This document shows, piece by piece, positions 1 to 4,855 of a stretch of 13,867 nucleotides of DNA; position 1 is the first letter of the stretch; each line of letters begins with the position of its first letter. The stretch covers positions 1-13,867 of the forward strand of contig JAJZEU010000082.1 of the NCBI GenBank assembly GCA_021805625.1, written 5' to 3'. Source of the stretch: Microcaldota archaeon (lineage in GTDB: Archaea > Micrarchaeota > Micrarchaeia > Micrarchaeales > CABMGC01). The position numbers and the translations under genes were made by a program. The notes beneath the pieces were generated by a model, which worked only from the letters and a program-made list of their open reading frames with translations, was not told the DNA's origin and made no database searches.

Positions 1-57
1 TCTGGGAATGAGCAAAGAGAATACTGCAAGTACTACAACAAGTCCCAGCTCGCCCAT
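1..57 (-). CDS. N-terminal fragment of a small membrane or exported protein (partial, runs off left edge)
   Basis: On the minus strand an ATG at 57-55 opens a frame that stays open to the window edge, giving 19 residues (MGELGLVVVLAVFSLLIPR). After MGE comes a run of about 14 hydrophobic residues, as expected for a first transmembrane helix or signal anchor. A good TATA element (81-90) lies about 29 bases upstream, so the transcript would be nearly leaderless. It is divergent from the gene at 144. Too little is visible to name a family; chance is not excluded in so short a frame. Confidence 0.45.
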   Translation of the reverse strand, partial: MGELGLVVVLAVFSLLIPR

Positions 58-80
58 GCTTTATAAGATAAGAACAATAC

Positions 81-90
81 CTATATATTT
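81..90. promoter_or_regulatory. TATA element serving the divergent pair 57(-)/144(+)
   Basis: The A/T-only core (ctatatattt) is close to symmetric and sits about 29 bases before the minus-strand ATG at 57. It is about 58 bases before the plus-strand ATG at 144. For the minus gene this gives a leaderless transcript. For the plus gene it would give a leader of about 30 bases that contains the direct repeats at 102-137. The call rests on composition and spacing only. Confidence 0.45.
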
Positions 91-101
91 GTTTAACGCC
101 A

Positions 102-137
102 AATGGCATTGCAGTCTGAAAATGACATTGCAGTCTG
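102..137 (+). repeat. Two 17-bp direct repeats, 19-bp period, possible operator
   Basis: Positions 102-118 (aatggcattgcagtctg) and 121-137 (aatgacattgcagtctg) differ at one base. They lie between the TATA element at 81-90 and the ATG at 144, over the expected transcription start and leader. A 19-bp period is close to two helical turns, so two protein subunits could bind the same face of the DNA. This is inferred from position; no known operator is recognised. Confidence 0.5.
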
Positions 138-143
138 GTTGTC

Positions 144-443
144 ATGGAATTATCTGATAGGACGAAGTCTATTTTGCAGCAGGGTAGCATAAAGATTAGG
201 GTATCAAGGAGCGGCATGCTGCAGCAGCTCACCTTCACTGTTAGGAGGACAACAGAGGGCAACATAACCTACACAGAGCTTTTCACAGCAAGGATTGTTG
301 ACGTTTTCGAGCTGCTCAAAGTAGCAAACGAAGCTGGATTGCCGGTATCAGCCCCAAACGGCCACGCGTTTCCCACAGGCACAAGCGCCATGGACTTTTC
401 CAAGCCTGAATACCTTCCTGCCAGCGAAACAGCCGGCAAATAG
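144..443 (+). CDS. Hypothetical protein, 99 residues
   Basis: I do not recognise this gene. It starts at the first ATG after an in-frame stop at 123-125. The N-terminal 60 residues alternate hydrophobic and charged residues, as in beta strands (KIRVSRSG, LTFTVRRT, ITYTELFTARIVDV), followed by a helix-like stretch (VFELLKVANEAG). The last 30 residues are rich in Pro, Ser, Thr and Ala and look disordered. No signal peptide, membrane segment or cysteine is present, which suggests a small cytoplasmic alpha/beta protein. No strong Shine-Dalgarno sequence is visible. It may be controlled through the direct repeats just upstream. Normal length relative to a family cannot be judged. Confidence 0.6.
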   Translation: MELSDRTKSILQQGSIKIRVSRSGMLQQLTFTVRRTTEGNITYTELFTARIVDVFELLKVANEAGLPVSAPNGHAFPTGTSAMDFSKPEYLPASETAGK

Positions 444-473
444 GCTGGTAAGGTCATAAAAGCCTTTAATGGC

Positions 474-525
474 AACCTTTTTAAAGGTTTGAGATGTATT
501 ATCTGCGTATACTGCGCAAGCGCAG
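474..525. promoter_or_regulatory. Promoter region with two inverted repeats before the 56-residue ORF
   Basis: An inverted repeat at 474-489 (aaccttt-tt-aaaggtt, 7-bp arms) coincides with the best TATA-like sequence. A second perfect inverted repeat lies at 512-525 (ctgcgc-aa-gcgcag, 6-bp arms), near the expected transcription start. The ATG follows at 544. Dyads over the TATA box and start site are typical places for archaeal repressors. The call is by position only. Confidence 0.35.
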
Positions 526-543
526 TTGCACAGGCGTGGAAAA

Positions 544-714
544 ATGAGAATACTAAAGAACTCAAACAAGACAATCTTCGTGATTACGACTGGGGGTAGT
601 GCCCCTGGCTGTCCAAAAATTATACTTAATAAGAACAAAGCACTGCTTAGAGATGATTACAGAGGAGAATTAACCATTGCAAAGCAGGCACTACACATGC
701 TCGCTCAAATGTAG
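544..714 (+). CDS. Small hypothetical protein, 56 residues
   Basis: The ATG at 544 is preferred to the in-frame TTG at 526, because the latter abuts the inverted repeat at 512-525. The protein begins MRILKNSNKTIFVITTGG and contains a compact Gly/Pro/Cys motif (TTGGSAPGCPK, about residues 15-25). A short charged stretch (KALLRDDYRGEL) and a terminal helix (TIAKQALHMLAQM) follow. It has one cysteine and no membrane segment. I cannot name a family. Its last 24 bases overlap, tail to tail, the end of the double Lrp-like gene on the other strand. A dedicated promoter region upstream and a sensible hydrophobic core favour a real gene, but the size makes this uncertain. Confidence 0.5.
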   Translation: MRILKNSNKTIFVITTGGSAPGCPKIILNKNKALLRDDYRGELTIAKQALHMLAQM

Positions 715-1737
715 CTCTCTTTTTATCTCAGTGATATCTTTGAGTTGGTTTTCATAGCCTTCAAGATGGAAAGGCCACTTTCCTACCAGAAGGCTTGTCA
801 AGATCGATTTTTCCACTTTTGGGTTCTCAGCAGCCCACAGTGTATTTAATATCCCCGCTCCTTTTTTTGCCTCTACCTCCCCATCTGCAAATGCACACAA
901 AAAAACACCATCATAAGATCCATTAGCATTACTCATTAGACTATAATCATTTGTCACTTCATGTAAATCCTCACCTATTATTGTTTCAAGGAATCTAAGA
1001 AGTATTTTTCTGTGTTCTTTCACAAAAACGACCGTAATTGTATATGCTACAAGCAATCTTTTATCGGGATTTTGAACCAAAGCTGTATACCCCTCTATTA
1101 TTCCTCTCTCTTTGAGTTTCTTTATCAGATATATTACGCGCATCTGATTTAGTTTGCTTGCCTCTATCAAATCTTTGAGCTTCATCCTAGAATTCTCGTT
1201 GAGAAGCAGCAAAACCTTCTTTTCGTTATCAGAAAGCACTTCACTATCTTTAATCAACTCATTTCTCAATGAGAAGAAACCACAAGTGTACTCTGTTTGC
1301 GTCGACACTTTCAAAATTGGCCCGTAATCACTTAAATCCATTCTTAATTTAACCTGCCAACCGTCGAAATCTATTTCTGTTAAACCAACCACATAAAGCA
1401 ACAAGTCAAAATCTCCGCTGCCCAGATAGGCATCCTGCACAAAGATGTCCTTCTTGAACCTCTCTTTAAGCAATCCTATGTCGGGCATTTTTGCGAACTT
1501 GATTGTGATAATCCTGCCGCTTGCAAATCCAAGGGCGCGTTCATTTAATCTCAGAGTATACGCTATGTTATACTTCTCTTCGTACTCTTTCAGCACTTCT
1601 GAAATTGTATGGTATGAGATCTTGAACTCCCTCCCCAGAGTCTTGAGAGGCGCCCTTGCATCTTTGTAGAGGTAGCGAAGCAGCATGTAAGGCAGCTCTT
1701 CTGCGACAAATTCCTGGGTTTTCTTAGATGCAGGCAT
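691..1737 (-). CDS. Double Lrp/AsnC-like transcriptional regulator, 348 residues
   Basis: This is a probable DNA-binding regulator built as a duplicated Lrp/AsnC unit. Residues about 14-58 form a first winged-helix candidate (LLRYLYKDARAPLKTLGREF, then SYHTISEVLKEYEEKYNI). Residues about 72-150 look like a first ligand-binding (RAM-like) beta-alpha-beta region. Residues about 168-214 form a second, more typical Lrp helix-turn-helix (LSDNEKKVLLLLNENSR, then LNQMRVIYLIKKLKERGII). Residues about 216-320 are a second RAM-like region. Ordinary Lrp proteins are about 150 residues with one of each domain, so one chain here could mimic a dimer. The start is supported by a TATA element about 25 bases upstream. 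Base composition is visibly richer in A/T than the genes at 2046-2487. Effector and targets cannot be read from sequence. Confidence 0.72.
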   Translation of the reverse strand: MPASKKTQEFVAEELPYMLLRYLYKDARAPLKTLGREFKISYHTISEVLKEYEEKYNIAYTLRLNERALGFASGRIITIKFAKMPDIGLLKERFKKDIFVQDAYLGSGDFDLLLYVVGLTEIDFDGWQVKLRMDLSDYGPILKVSTQTEYTCGFFSLRNELIKDSEVLSDNEKKVLLLLNENSRMKLKDLIEASKLNQMRVIYLIKKLKERGIIEGYTALVQNPDKRLLVAYTITVVFVKEHRKILLRFLETIIGEDLHEVTNDYSLMSNANGSYDGVFLCAFADGEVEAKKGAGILNTLWAAENPKVEKSILTSLLVGKWPFHLEGYENQLKDITEIKRELHLSEHV

Positions 1738-2045
1738 AATACATCTCTATATTATATTTTTATATGCAATAAATCTTGATTATCTCAGTATATTAGAACT
1801 ATTTGTCCAATAAGTATATATATCTGCTAATACATATCTTTTATTCAGGGTTGAATTCGTGATTTGGGGCAAAAGCAATTTACAGAAAATACGCGGTAGC
1901 GCAAGTATTCCCCTCCCATCCCGCTTGCTCTTCGCAGTGATCTATACAATCCACTTTCCCCCTCTTTTTTCGTGGTTCAACCCCTCTTTCTCTTTAATCC
2001 AATAACAATCACTGGCACTACTAACCATAAAACATAGGTGGGGTT
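1738..2045. other. 308-base intergenic region with a possible small RNA at about 1845-1970
   Basis: No convincing protein gene is seen here. The left end holds the minus-strand Lrp promoter. A plus-strand TATA-like run lies at 1813-1822 (agtatatata), predicting a start near 1845. Downstream, gggg at 1866-1869 can pair with cccc at 1910-1913. Directly inside the latter, aatac-gcg (1888-1895) can pair with cgc-aa-gtatt (1900-1909), leaving an AA bulge. A T6 run follows at 1965-1970 and could terminate a transcript of about 120 bases. It could equally be the 5' leader of the gene at 2046. No C/D or H/ACA boxes are evident. Confidence 0.3.
1756..1765 (-). promoter_or_regulatory. TATA box of the double Lrp-like gene
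   Basis: Read on the minus strand this is atataaaaat, centred about 23-25 bases before the ATG at 1737. Transcription would start at or next to the start codon, giving a leaderless mRNA. Further upstream (1791-1832) lie the inverted hexamers tattag and ctaata about 30 bases apart, flanking a short dyad (ttg-tc-caa at 1803-1810). These are candidate sites for autoregulation. Confidence 0.5.
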
Positions 2046-2321
2046 GTGACGACAAACAATGTGGCTGTGAGCAGAAGAGAAGCGAGGGAGCATTTTCTCC
2101 TTTTGGAGCCCGCCGAGCTCAACGACGCGGAGAGGATCGCCAAGGCAATGGCTATGTGCAGGGGCGTGAAGAAGGTCTTCCTTACAAGTGGGGAGTACGG
2201 CTTCGTAGTCTCCGTAACGGGAGAGAGCTTCCAGAACGCCTACAGCAAGGTAAAGAAGCTGAATGATGGCGGAACGATAAGCACGGCCATCGCGCATAGG
2301 GAATACTCAAGGAGGCGGTGA
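2046..2321 (+). CDS. Stand-alone Lrp/AsnC-type ligand-binding (RAM) domain protein, 91 residues
   Basis: The start is GTG at 2046, preceded by a G-rich ribosome-binding sequence (ggtgggg at 2037-2043). After a short basic N-terminus (SRREAREHF) the fold pattern is beta (FLLLEPAEL), helix (DAERIAKAMAMCRGV), beta (KKVFLTSGEYGFVVSV), helix (SFQNAYSKVKKL), beta (GGTISTAIAHREY). This is the alpha-beta order of the RAM domain that senses effectors in Lrp/AsnC regulators. The usual helix-turn-helix is absent. Such stand-alone domains are known in archaea and can modify partner regulators. The stop is 5 bases before the zinc-finger ATG, so the two are almost certainly co-transcribed. The family call is by pattern, not by search. 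Confidence 0.6.
   Translation: MTTNNVAVSRREAREHFLLLEPAELNDAERIAKAMAMCRGVKKVFLTSGEYGFVVSVTGESFQNAYSKVKKLNDGGTISTAIAHREYSRRR
2311..2315 (+). promoter_or_regulatory. Shine-Dalgarno site of the zinc-finger gene
   Basis: The sequence ggagg lies inside the last codons of the RAM gene, 10 bases before the ATG at 2326. It supports translation of the short zinc-finger frame and selects that ATG. Another ATG at 2321 is in a different frame. Confidence 0.6.
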
Positions 2322-2325
2322 TGCA

Positions 2326-2487
2326 ATGGACTTTCTCGGGCGCCTCTTCCATGCAAATTCCAAGAAGGAAAACACCGGCACTGATCAGAGGAAGGGCTAT
2401 ACCTGCTGGATCTGCAGCAGCAACTTCGAGAGCCCCGTAGACTTCTTGGGGCACCTGAAGACATGCACAGCTTCCGAAGGCAAATAG
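2326..2487 (+). CDS. C2HC zinc-finger microprotein, 53 residues
   Basis: This short frame runs from the ATG at 2326 to the TAG at 2485-2487 and has a strong Shine-Dalgarno site. An N-terminal linker (MDFLGRLFHANSKKEN) leads to one zinc finger: C27-x2-C30, twelve residues, H43-x3-C47, with the hydrophobic positions of a classical C2H2 finger (YTCWIC, F34, L41, HLKTC). It therefore probably binds zinc and contacts nucleic acid or protein. It is the second gene of a pair with the RAM-domain gene, so the two may be a split sensor and binding module. Its last 57 coding bases are duplicated at 2897-2953, next to priL. No single-finger protein of this kind has a function I can assign. Confidence 0.7.
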   Translation: MDFLGRLFHANSKKENTGTDQRKGYTCWICSSNFESPVDFLGHLKTCTASEGK

Positions 2488-2493
2488 GCTCAT
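2431..2493 (+). repeat. Left copy of a 63-bp direct repeat (3' end of zinc-finger gene)
   Basis: Positions 2431-2493 match 2897-2959 with a single mismatch (A at 2478, C at 2944). This copy covers the last 19 codons and stop of the zinc-finger gene plus 6 bases. The homology ends abruptly on both sides (2430/2896 and 2494/2960). It marks the left boundary of the 403-base insert. Confidence 0.9.
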
Positions 2494-2896
2494 AAGATAG
2501 CCCCAAGGAAACTTCTGACTTCAGTCGGATGAGGAATTTGGTGCGCTTTCCCGCCAATACCTTTATAAATACCTTTATATATTCTTGTATACAATGCGAT
2601 ATTATTGATTTGTGAGCGGGAAGGGAAAATTATGACTATTAAGACTAGAAATGAGAAATCAGTGGCTGGAAGGATAGTTTTCTCATACAATGCGAAAGTC
2701 ATAGATGTTATTGATCTTGATGAGGCTTCGTTGAAGCCGGAAAGAAAAGTGAAAATCGTAGAGGATAAATTAAGTGAAATGGTAAGGAAAAAAGTGATCA
2801 AGGGCAGCGAAAGATTCAACGTGAGCATTGTTACAGAATGGTTCCCACCCTCTACTTTTTTATCGTCTACCCAACTTCGACCAGTCGACTCTACGT
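2494..2896. mobile_element. 403-base insert bounded by 63-bp direct repeats
   Basis: Everything between the two repeat copies is absent from a simple zinc-finger/priL tail-to-tail arrangement. The insert is visibly richer in A/T than both neighbours and carries its own promoter and one ORF. The right repeat copy restores the 3' end of the zinc-finger gene, as integrated elements do at attachment sites. Integration with attL/attR-like ends, or a duplication with later replacement of the middle, would both fit. There is no integrase, transposase or terminal inverted repeat, so the element type is unknown. Confidence 0.5.
2556..2579 (+). promoter_or_regulatory. Tandem 12-bp promoter repeat of the insert ORF
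   Basis: The 12-mer aatacctttata occurs twice without a gap (2556-2567 and 2568-2579), giving two TATA-like cores one helical turn apart. From the second core a start near 2603-2606 is expected, some 27 bases before the ATG at 2632. Duplicated cores may raise expression or give two start sites. Confidence 0.5.
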
Positions 2897-2898
2897 AG
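2632..2898 (+). CDS. Hypothetical protein of the insert, 88 residues, probably with an altered C-terminus
   Basis: I do not recognise the family. The ATG at 2632 follows a purine-rich stretch (gggaagggaaaa). An in-frame TTG at 2605 would add nine residues. Residues 12-30 look like paired beta strands (AGRIVFSYNAKVIDVIDLD), 38-57 a charged helix (RKVKIVEDKLSEMVRKKVIK), and 60-71 another strand (ERFNVSIVTEWF). From about residue 72 the sequence turns Ser/Thr/Pro-rich (PPSTFLSST) and unlike the rest. Its TAG (2896-2898) straddles the junction with the right repeat. The native frame may therefore once have ended or continued differently. Lysine- and AT-rich codons differ from the neighbours, suggesting separate origin. 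Confidence 0.5.
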   Translation: MTIKTRNEKSVAGRIVFSYNAKVIDVIDLDEASLKPERKVKIVEDKLSEMVRKKVIKGSERFNVSIVTEWFPPSTFLSSTQLRPVDST

Positions 2899-2959
2899 CC
2901 CCGTAGACTTCTTGGGGCACCTGAAGACATGCACAGCTTCCGACGGCAAATAGGCTCAT
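2897..2959 (+). repeat. Right copy of the 63-bp direct repeat, overlapping the end of priL
   Basis: This copy repeats 2431-2493 with one mismatch. It contains a headless 3' end of the zinc-finger gene, including its TAG (2951-2953). It also supplies the priL stop codon (TGA on minus, 2956-2958). In the presumed ancestor the zinc-finger stop and the priL stop were two bases apart, tail to tail. Confidence 0.9.
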
Positions 2960-3897
2960 TCAAGATTGACTATTCCATGCAGCAGCTCCTTCGCCCTTTT
3001 CAGCGATAGCGGCTTAAGCCCCTTCGCCTTCGCATACCTGCACTGGTACCTAATGTAGGAATCGTTTATCTTGGTGTCGGGGTTTATCTCCTTGCATTTT
3101 TCTATGTAATCAATGATTACCGTCGCTGCCGCATCTGCATCAAGCTCCTTAACATTGGTGAGGTATGGTGCCAGGATTATATTGACGGTCCTGTGCCTCA
3201 CATCGGGAATCGGAGTGCTTAGTAGCTTCTCTATCCAGTCATAACTTCTAGTCATGCCTCCAGTCTTTATACTGACGGCCGGCATTTTTATCCCCCTTGC
3301 CTTCTCAAATACCTCCTTGGGCAGCTCCTTCGCATCTATAGGCAAGCCCCTTGCTACCCTCGAGGCTATGGCCCTGGAAAGCACCCTGAGGAATCTTTCC
3401 CTCCGCAGGTAGACCAAGCCTCCGCCTAGGCGCTGCCTTACAAGCGCAAATTCCTCTCCCCTTGGCATGTACCTGAGATAAGCCTGGAACCTGACGTAGA
3501 ACATGCCGTCTTTCATGCCGGTTTCCAGCGCAATGTCCTTCGCAACCCTTATTATCCCGTCGGGAGGTTCCCCCTCTATTGCCGTTCCGGCCCTTCTTGC
3601 CTCAGCAAATGCGTATTTCCTGACAATGTCCGGGCTTTTCAGTGCACTGACTATCATCCTTGCATAGACGTAGCTTACAAGGTAGGTATACATAAGCTCG
3701 GGGTACCTGGTGTTGACGAACTCTATTGTGCCGCTCTCAATTGCTTCCTGAACCCTGATTGCACCGGCATCCAGGTACTTCTGCGATACTTCCCTTATGC
3801 CGAAGCCCTGTATCGCTTCTCTTGCTGTCGCTGAAAAAGGATATCTGTATGAAAAGCCAAGGTCCTTGATTCCTGCTTCATGCGTGCTCTCTGCCAT
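2956..3897 (-). CDS. priL: DNA primase large subunit (PriL), 313 residues, apparently lacking the Fe-S cluster
   Basis: This is the regulatory subunit of archaeal primase, which with PriS makes replication primers. The N-terminal half has typical PriL signatures: YPFSATAREAI (19-29), a helical region with RYPELMYTYLVSYVYARMIV (64-83), and RRERFLRVLSRAIASRVARGLPI (165-187). The C-terminal part (about 219-305) has DWIEKLLSTPIPDVRHRTV and ILAPYLTNVKEL, then a 'YQCRYAKAKGLKPLSLKRAK' end, which resembles PriX-like domains. Only two cysteines exist (C268, C286), whereas PriL Fe-S domains need four. The family is often 350-400 residues, so this is short. A ribosome-binding GAGGT lies about 6 bases before the ATG. 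It sits 36 bases downstream of pcna on the same strand, an expected replication operon. Confidence 0.82.
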   Translation of the reverse strand: MAESTHEAGIKDLGFSYRYPFSATAREAIQGFGIREVSQKYLDAGAIRVQEAIESGTIEFVNTRYPELMYTYLVSYVYARMIVSALKSPDIVRKYAFAEARRAGTAIEGEPPDGIIRVAKDIALETGMKDGMFYVRFQAYLRYMPRGEEFALVRQRLGGGLVYLRRERFLRVLSRAIASRVARGLPIDAKELPKEVFEKARGIKMPAVSIKTGGMTRSYDWIEKLLSTPIPDVRHRTVNIILAPYLTNVKELDADAAATVIIDYIEKCKEINPDTKINDSYIRYQCRYAKAKGLKPLSLKRAKELLHGIVNLE

Positions 3898-3933
3898 AAG
3901 CGGACCTCAGGATGACACCGAGCGATGTACCAG

Positions 3934-4677
3934 CTATTCCTCCATGTATGGGGCAAGGAAGTAAGTAAGCGTGGCATCGCCGATATTGTACGTTACCTTT
4001 AGCGGCTCGTTTGTCTTGAGCGCTATGTTTATCTGGTTGCCAATCGGGCAAGCCTTTATTATGCTCTCCAGGTACTCGAGGTTGAAGACAGCGCCCTCCT
4101 CTTTCTCAGCCTTGATCTTCTTTATTATCTCGCCGTCGTTCTCGTTGAACTCCTCTAGTTCTCCCGAGTCGCCATGCGCGCTTATGAAGAACTGGTTTTC
4201 CGATTCCTTGAATGTTATGTATGAGGACATGAGGCTCGCGTCCTTTATTATCTCCTTGAGCGGATCCCCTGCAATGTCCACAAATGCATTGAATTCGACA
4301 TTTGGTTCCTTCTCGACATTCTTCCTCACGTCGATCATTGGCAGCCTGTACCTTCTCTTGCCATTTTTGCCCACGAATTCAAGAAGAAGCTTGTTGTCCG
4401 TATCTTTCATTACAAGCGCTTCGTTGTCCCTGGTCCTTGAAAGCACTTTGTTCAGGTTTTCGAGATTTAGGCCTACGCTGGCGTTTTTCGGGATATCGAA
4501 CTTCGAGAATGCCTTGCTAGGTATGAAGAACGAAACCATGCTTATCCCGCTGGGATCCATGGCCTTGAGGCTTATGCCCTCCTTCGCTATGTTGAAAGAG
4601 CCCTCATCAACAAGATTTACTATTGATTCTACGCAGTCCCTCCAGTATTTCGCATTGTCTATTCGCAATTCGAACAT
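3934..4677 (-). CDS. pcn: DNA polymerase sliding clamp (PCNA), 247 residues
   Basis: This is the ring-shaped trimeric clamp that tethers DNA polymerase, ligase and other partners to DNA. The length is right for the family (about 245-250). Visible signatures are LKAMDPSGISMVSFFIPS (37-54), the first-domain core (LNLENLNKVLSRTRDNEAL), the interdomain connecting loop (about 116-126), IKDASLMSSYITFK (144-157), the acidic FISAHGDSGELEEF (164-177) and the C-terminal LTYFLAPYMEE. A TATA-like run at 4711-4718 (minus) lies 34-41 bases before the start and a G-rich stretch (gggggt) lies just before the ATG. It is the first gene of the pair with priL. Nothing looks broken. Confidence 0.95.
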   Translation of the reverse strand: MFELRIDNAKYWRDCVESIVNLVDEGSFNIAKEGISLKAMDPSGISMVSFFIPSKAFSKFDIPKNASVGLNLENLNKVLSRTRDNEALVMKDTDNKLLLEFVGKNGKRRYRLPMIDVRKNVEKEPNVEFNAFVDIAGDPLKEIIKDASLMSSYITFKESENQFFISAHGDSGELEEFNENDGEIIKKIKAEKEEGAVFNLEYLESIIKACPIGNQINIALKTNEPLKVTYNIGDATLTYFLAPYMEE

Positions 4678-4710
4678 GTTACCCCCTAAATACCATTGGC
4701 AACAATAATA

Positions 4711-4718
4711 ATAAATAG
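4711..4718 (-). promoter_or_regulatory. TATA box of the pcna-priL operon
   Basis: On the minus strand tatttatt lies 34-41 bases before the pcna ATG, predicting a start near 4689 and a leader of about 12 bases. The leader contains the G-run before the start codon. The 178-base spacer to the divergent dtdA holds both promoters and no further gene. Confidence 0.45.
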
Positions 4719-4792
4719 GCTACCGCTTCCGTCATTCCTGACTCTCGCCTCCAGCCTTCCCGCCAATTTTACCCCGTTCGGCTCTCCCCAAC

Positions 4793-4801
4793 AAATATAA
4801 G
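4793..4801 (+). promoter_or_regulatory. Candidate TATA box for dtdA
   Basis: The sequence aaatataag lies 55-63 bases before the ATG at 4856 and would start transcription near 4822, leaving a leader of about 34 bases. It is the best A/T core in the spacer for the plus strand. Confidence 0.4.
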
Positions 4802-4855
4802 AACTTCATTTGACATATACGAACGGCATTCAGGATACGAAGCCCGCATGGTTGC

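Noticed and set aside
2494-2530. Short hairpin gact-tc-agtc at 2517-2526 as a terminator for the zinc-finger gene
   Set aside because: A 4-bp stem with no T-run after it is not a credible terminator.
2431-2959. CRISPR or insertion-sequence interpretation of the 63-bp repeats
   Set aside because: Only two copies, far too long a spacer for CRISPR, and no transposase, terminal inverted repeats or short target duplication for an IS.
3971-4708. Open frame of 245 codons antisense to pcna
   Set aside because: Ser/Phe/Leu-rich composition is typical of a complement of a Lys/Glu-rich gene; pcna itself is unambiguous.
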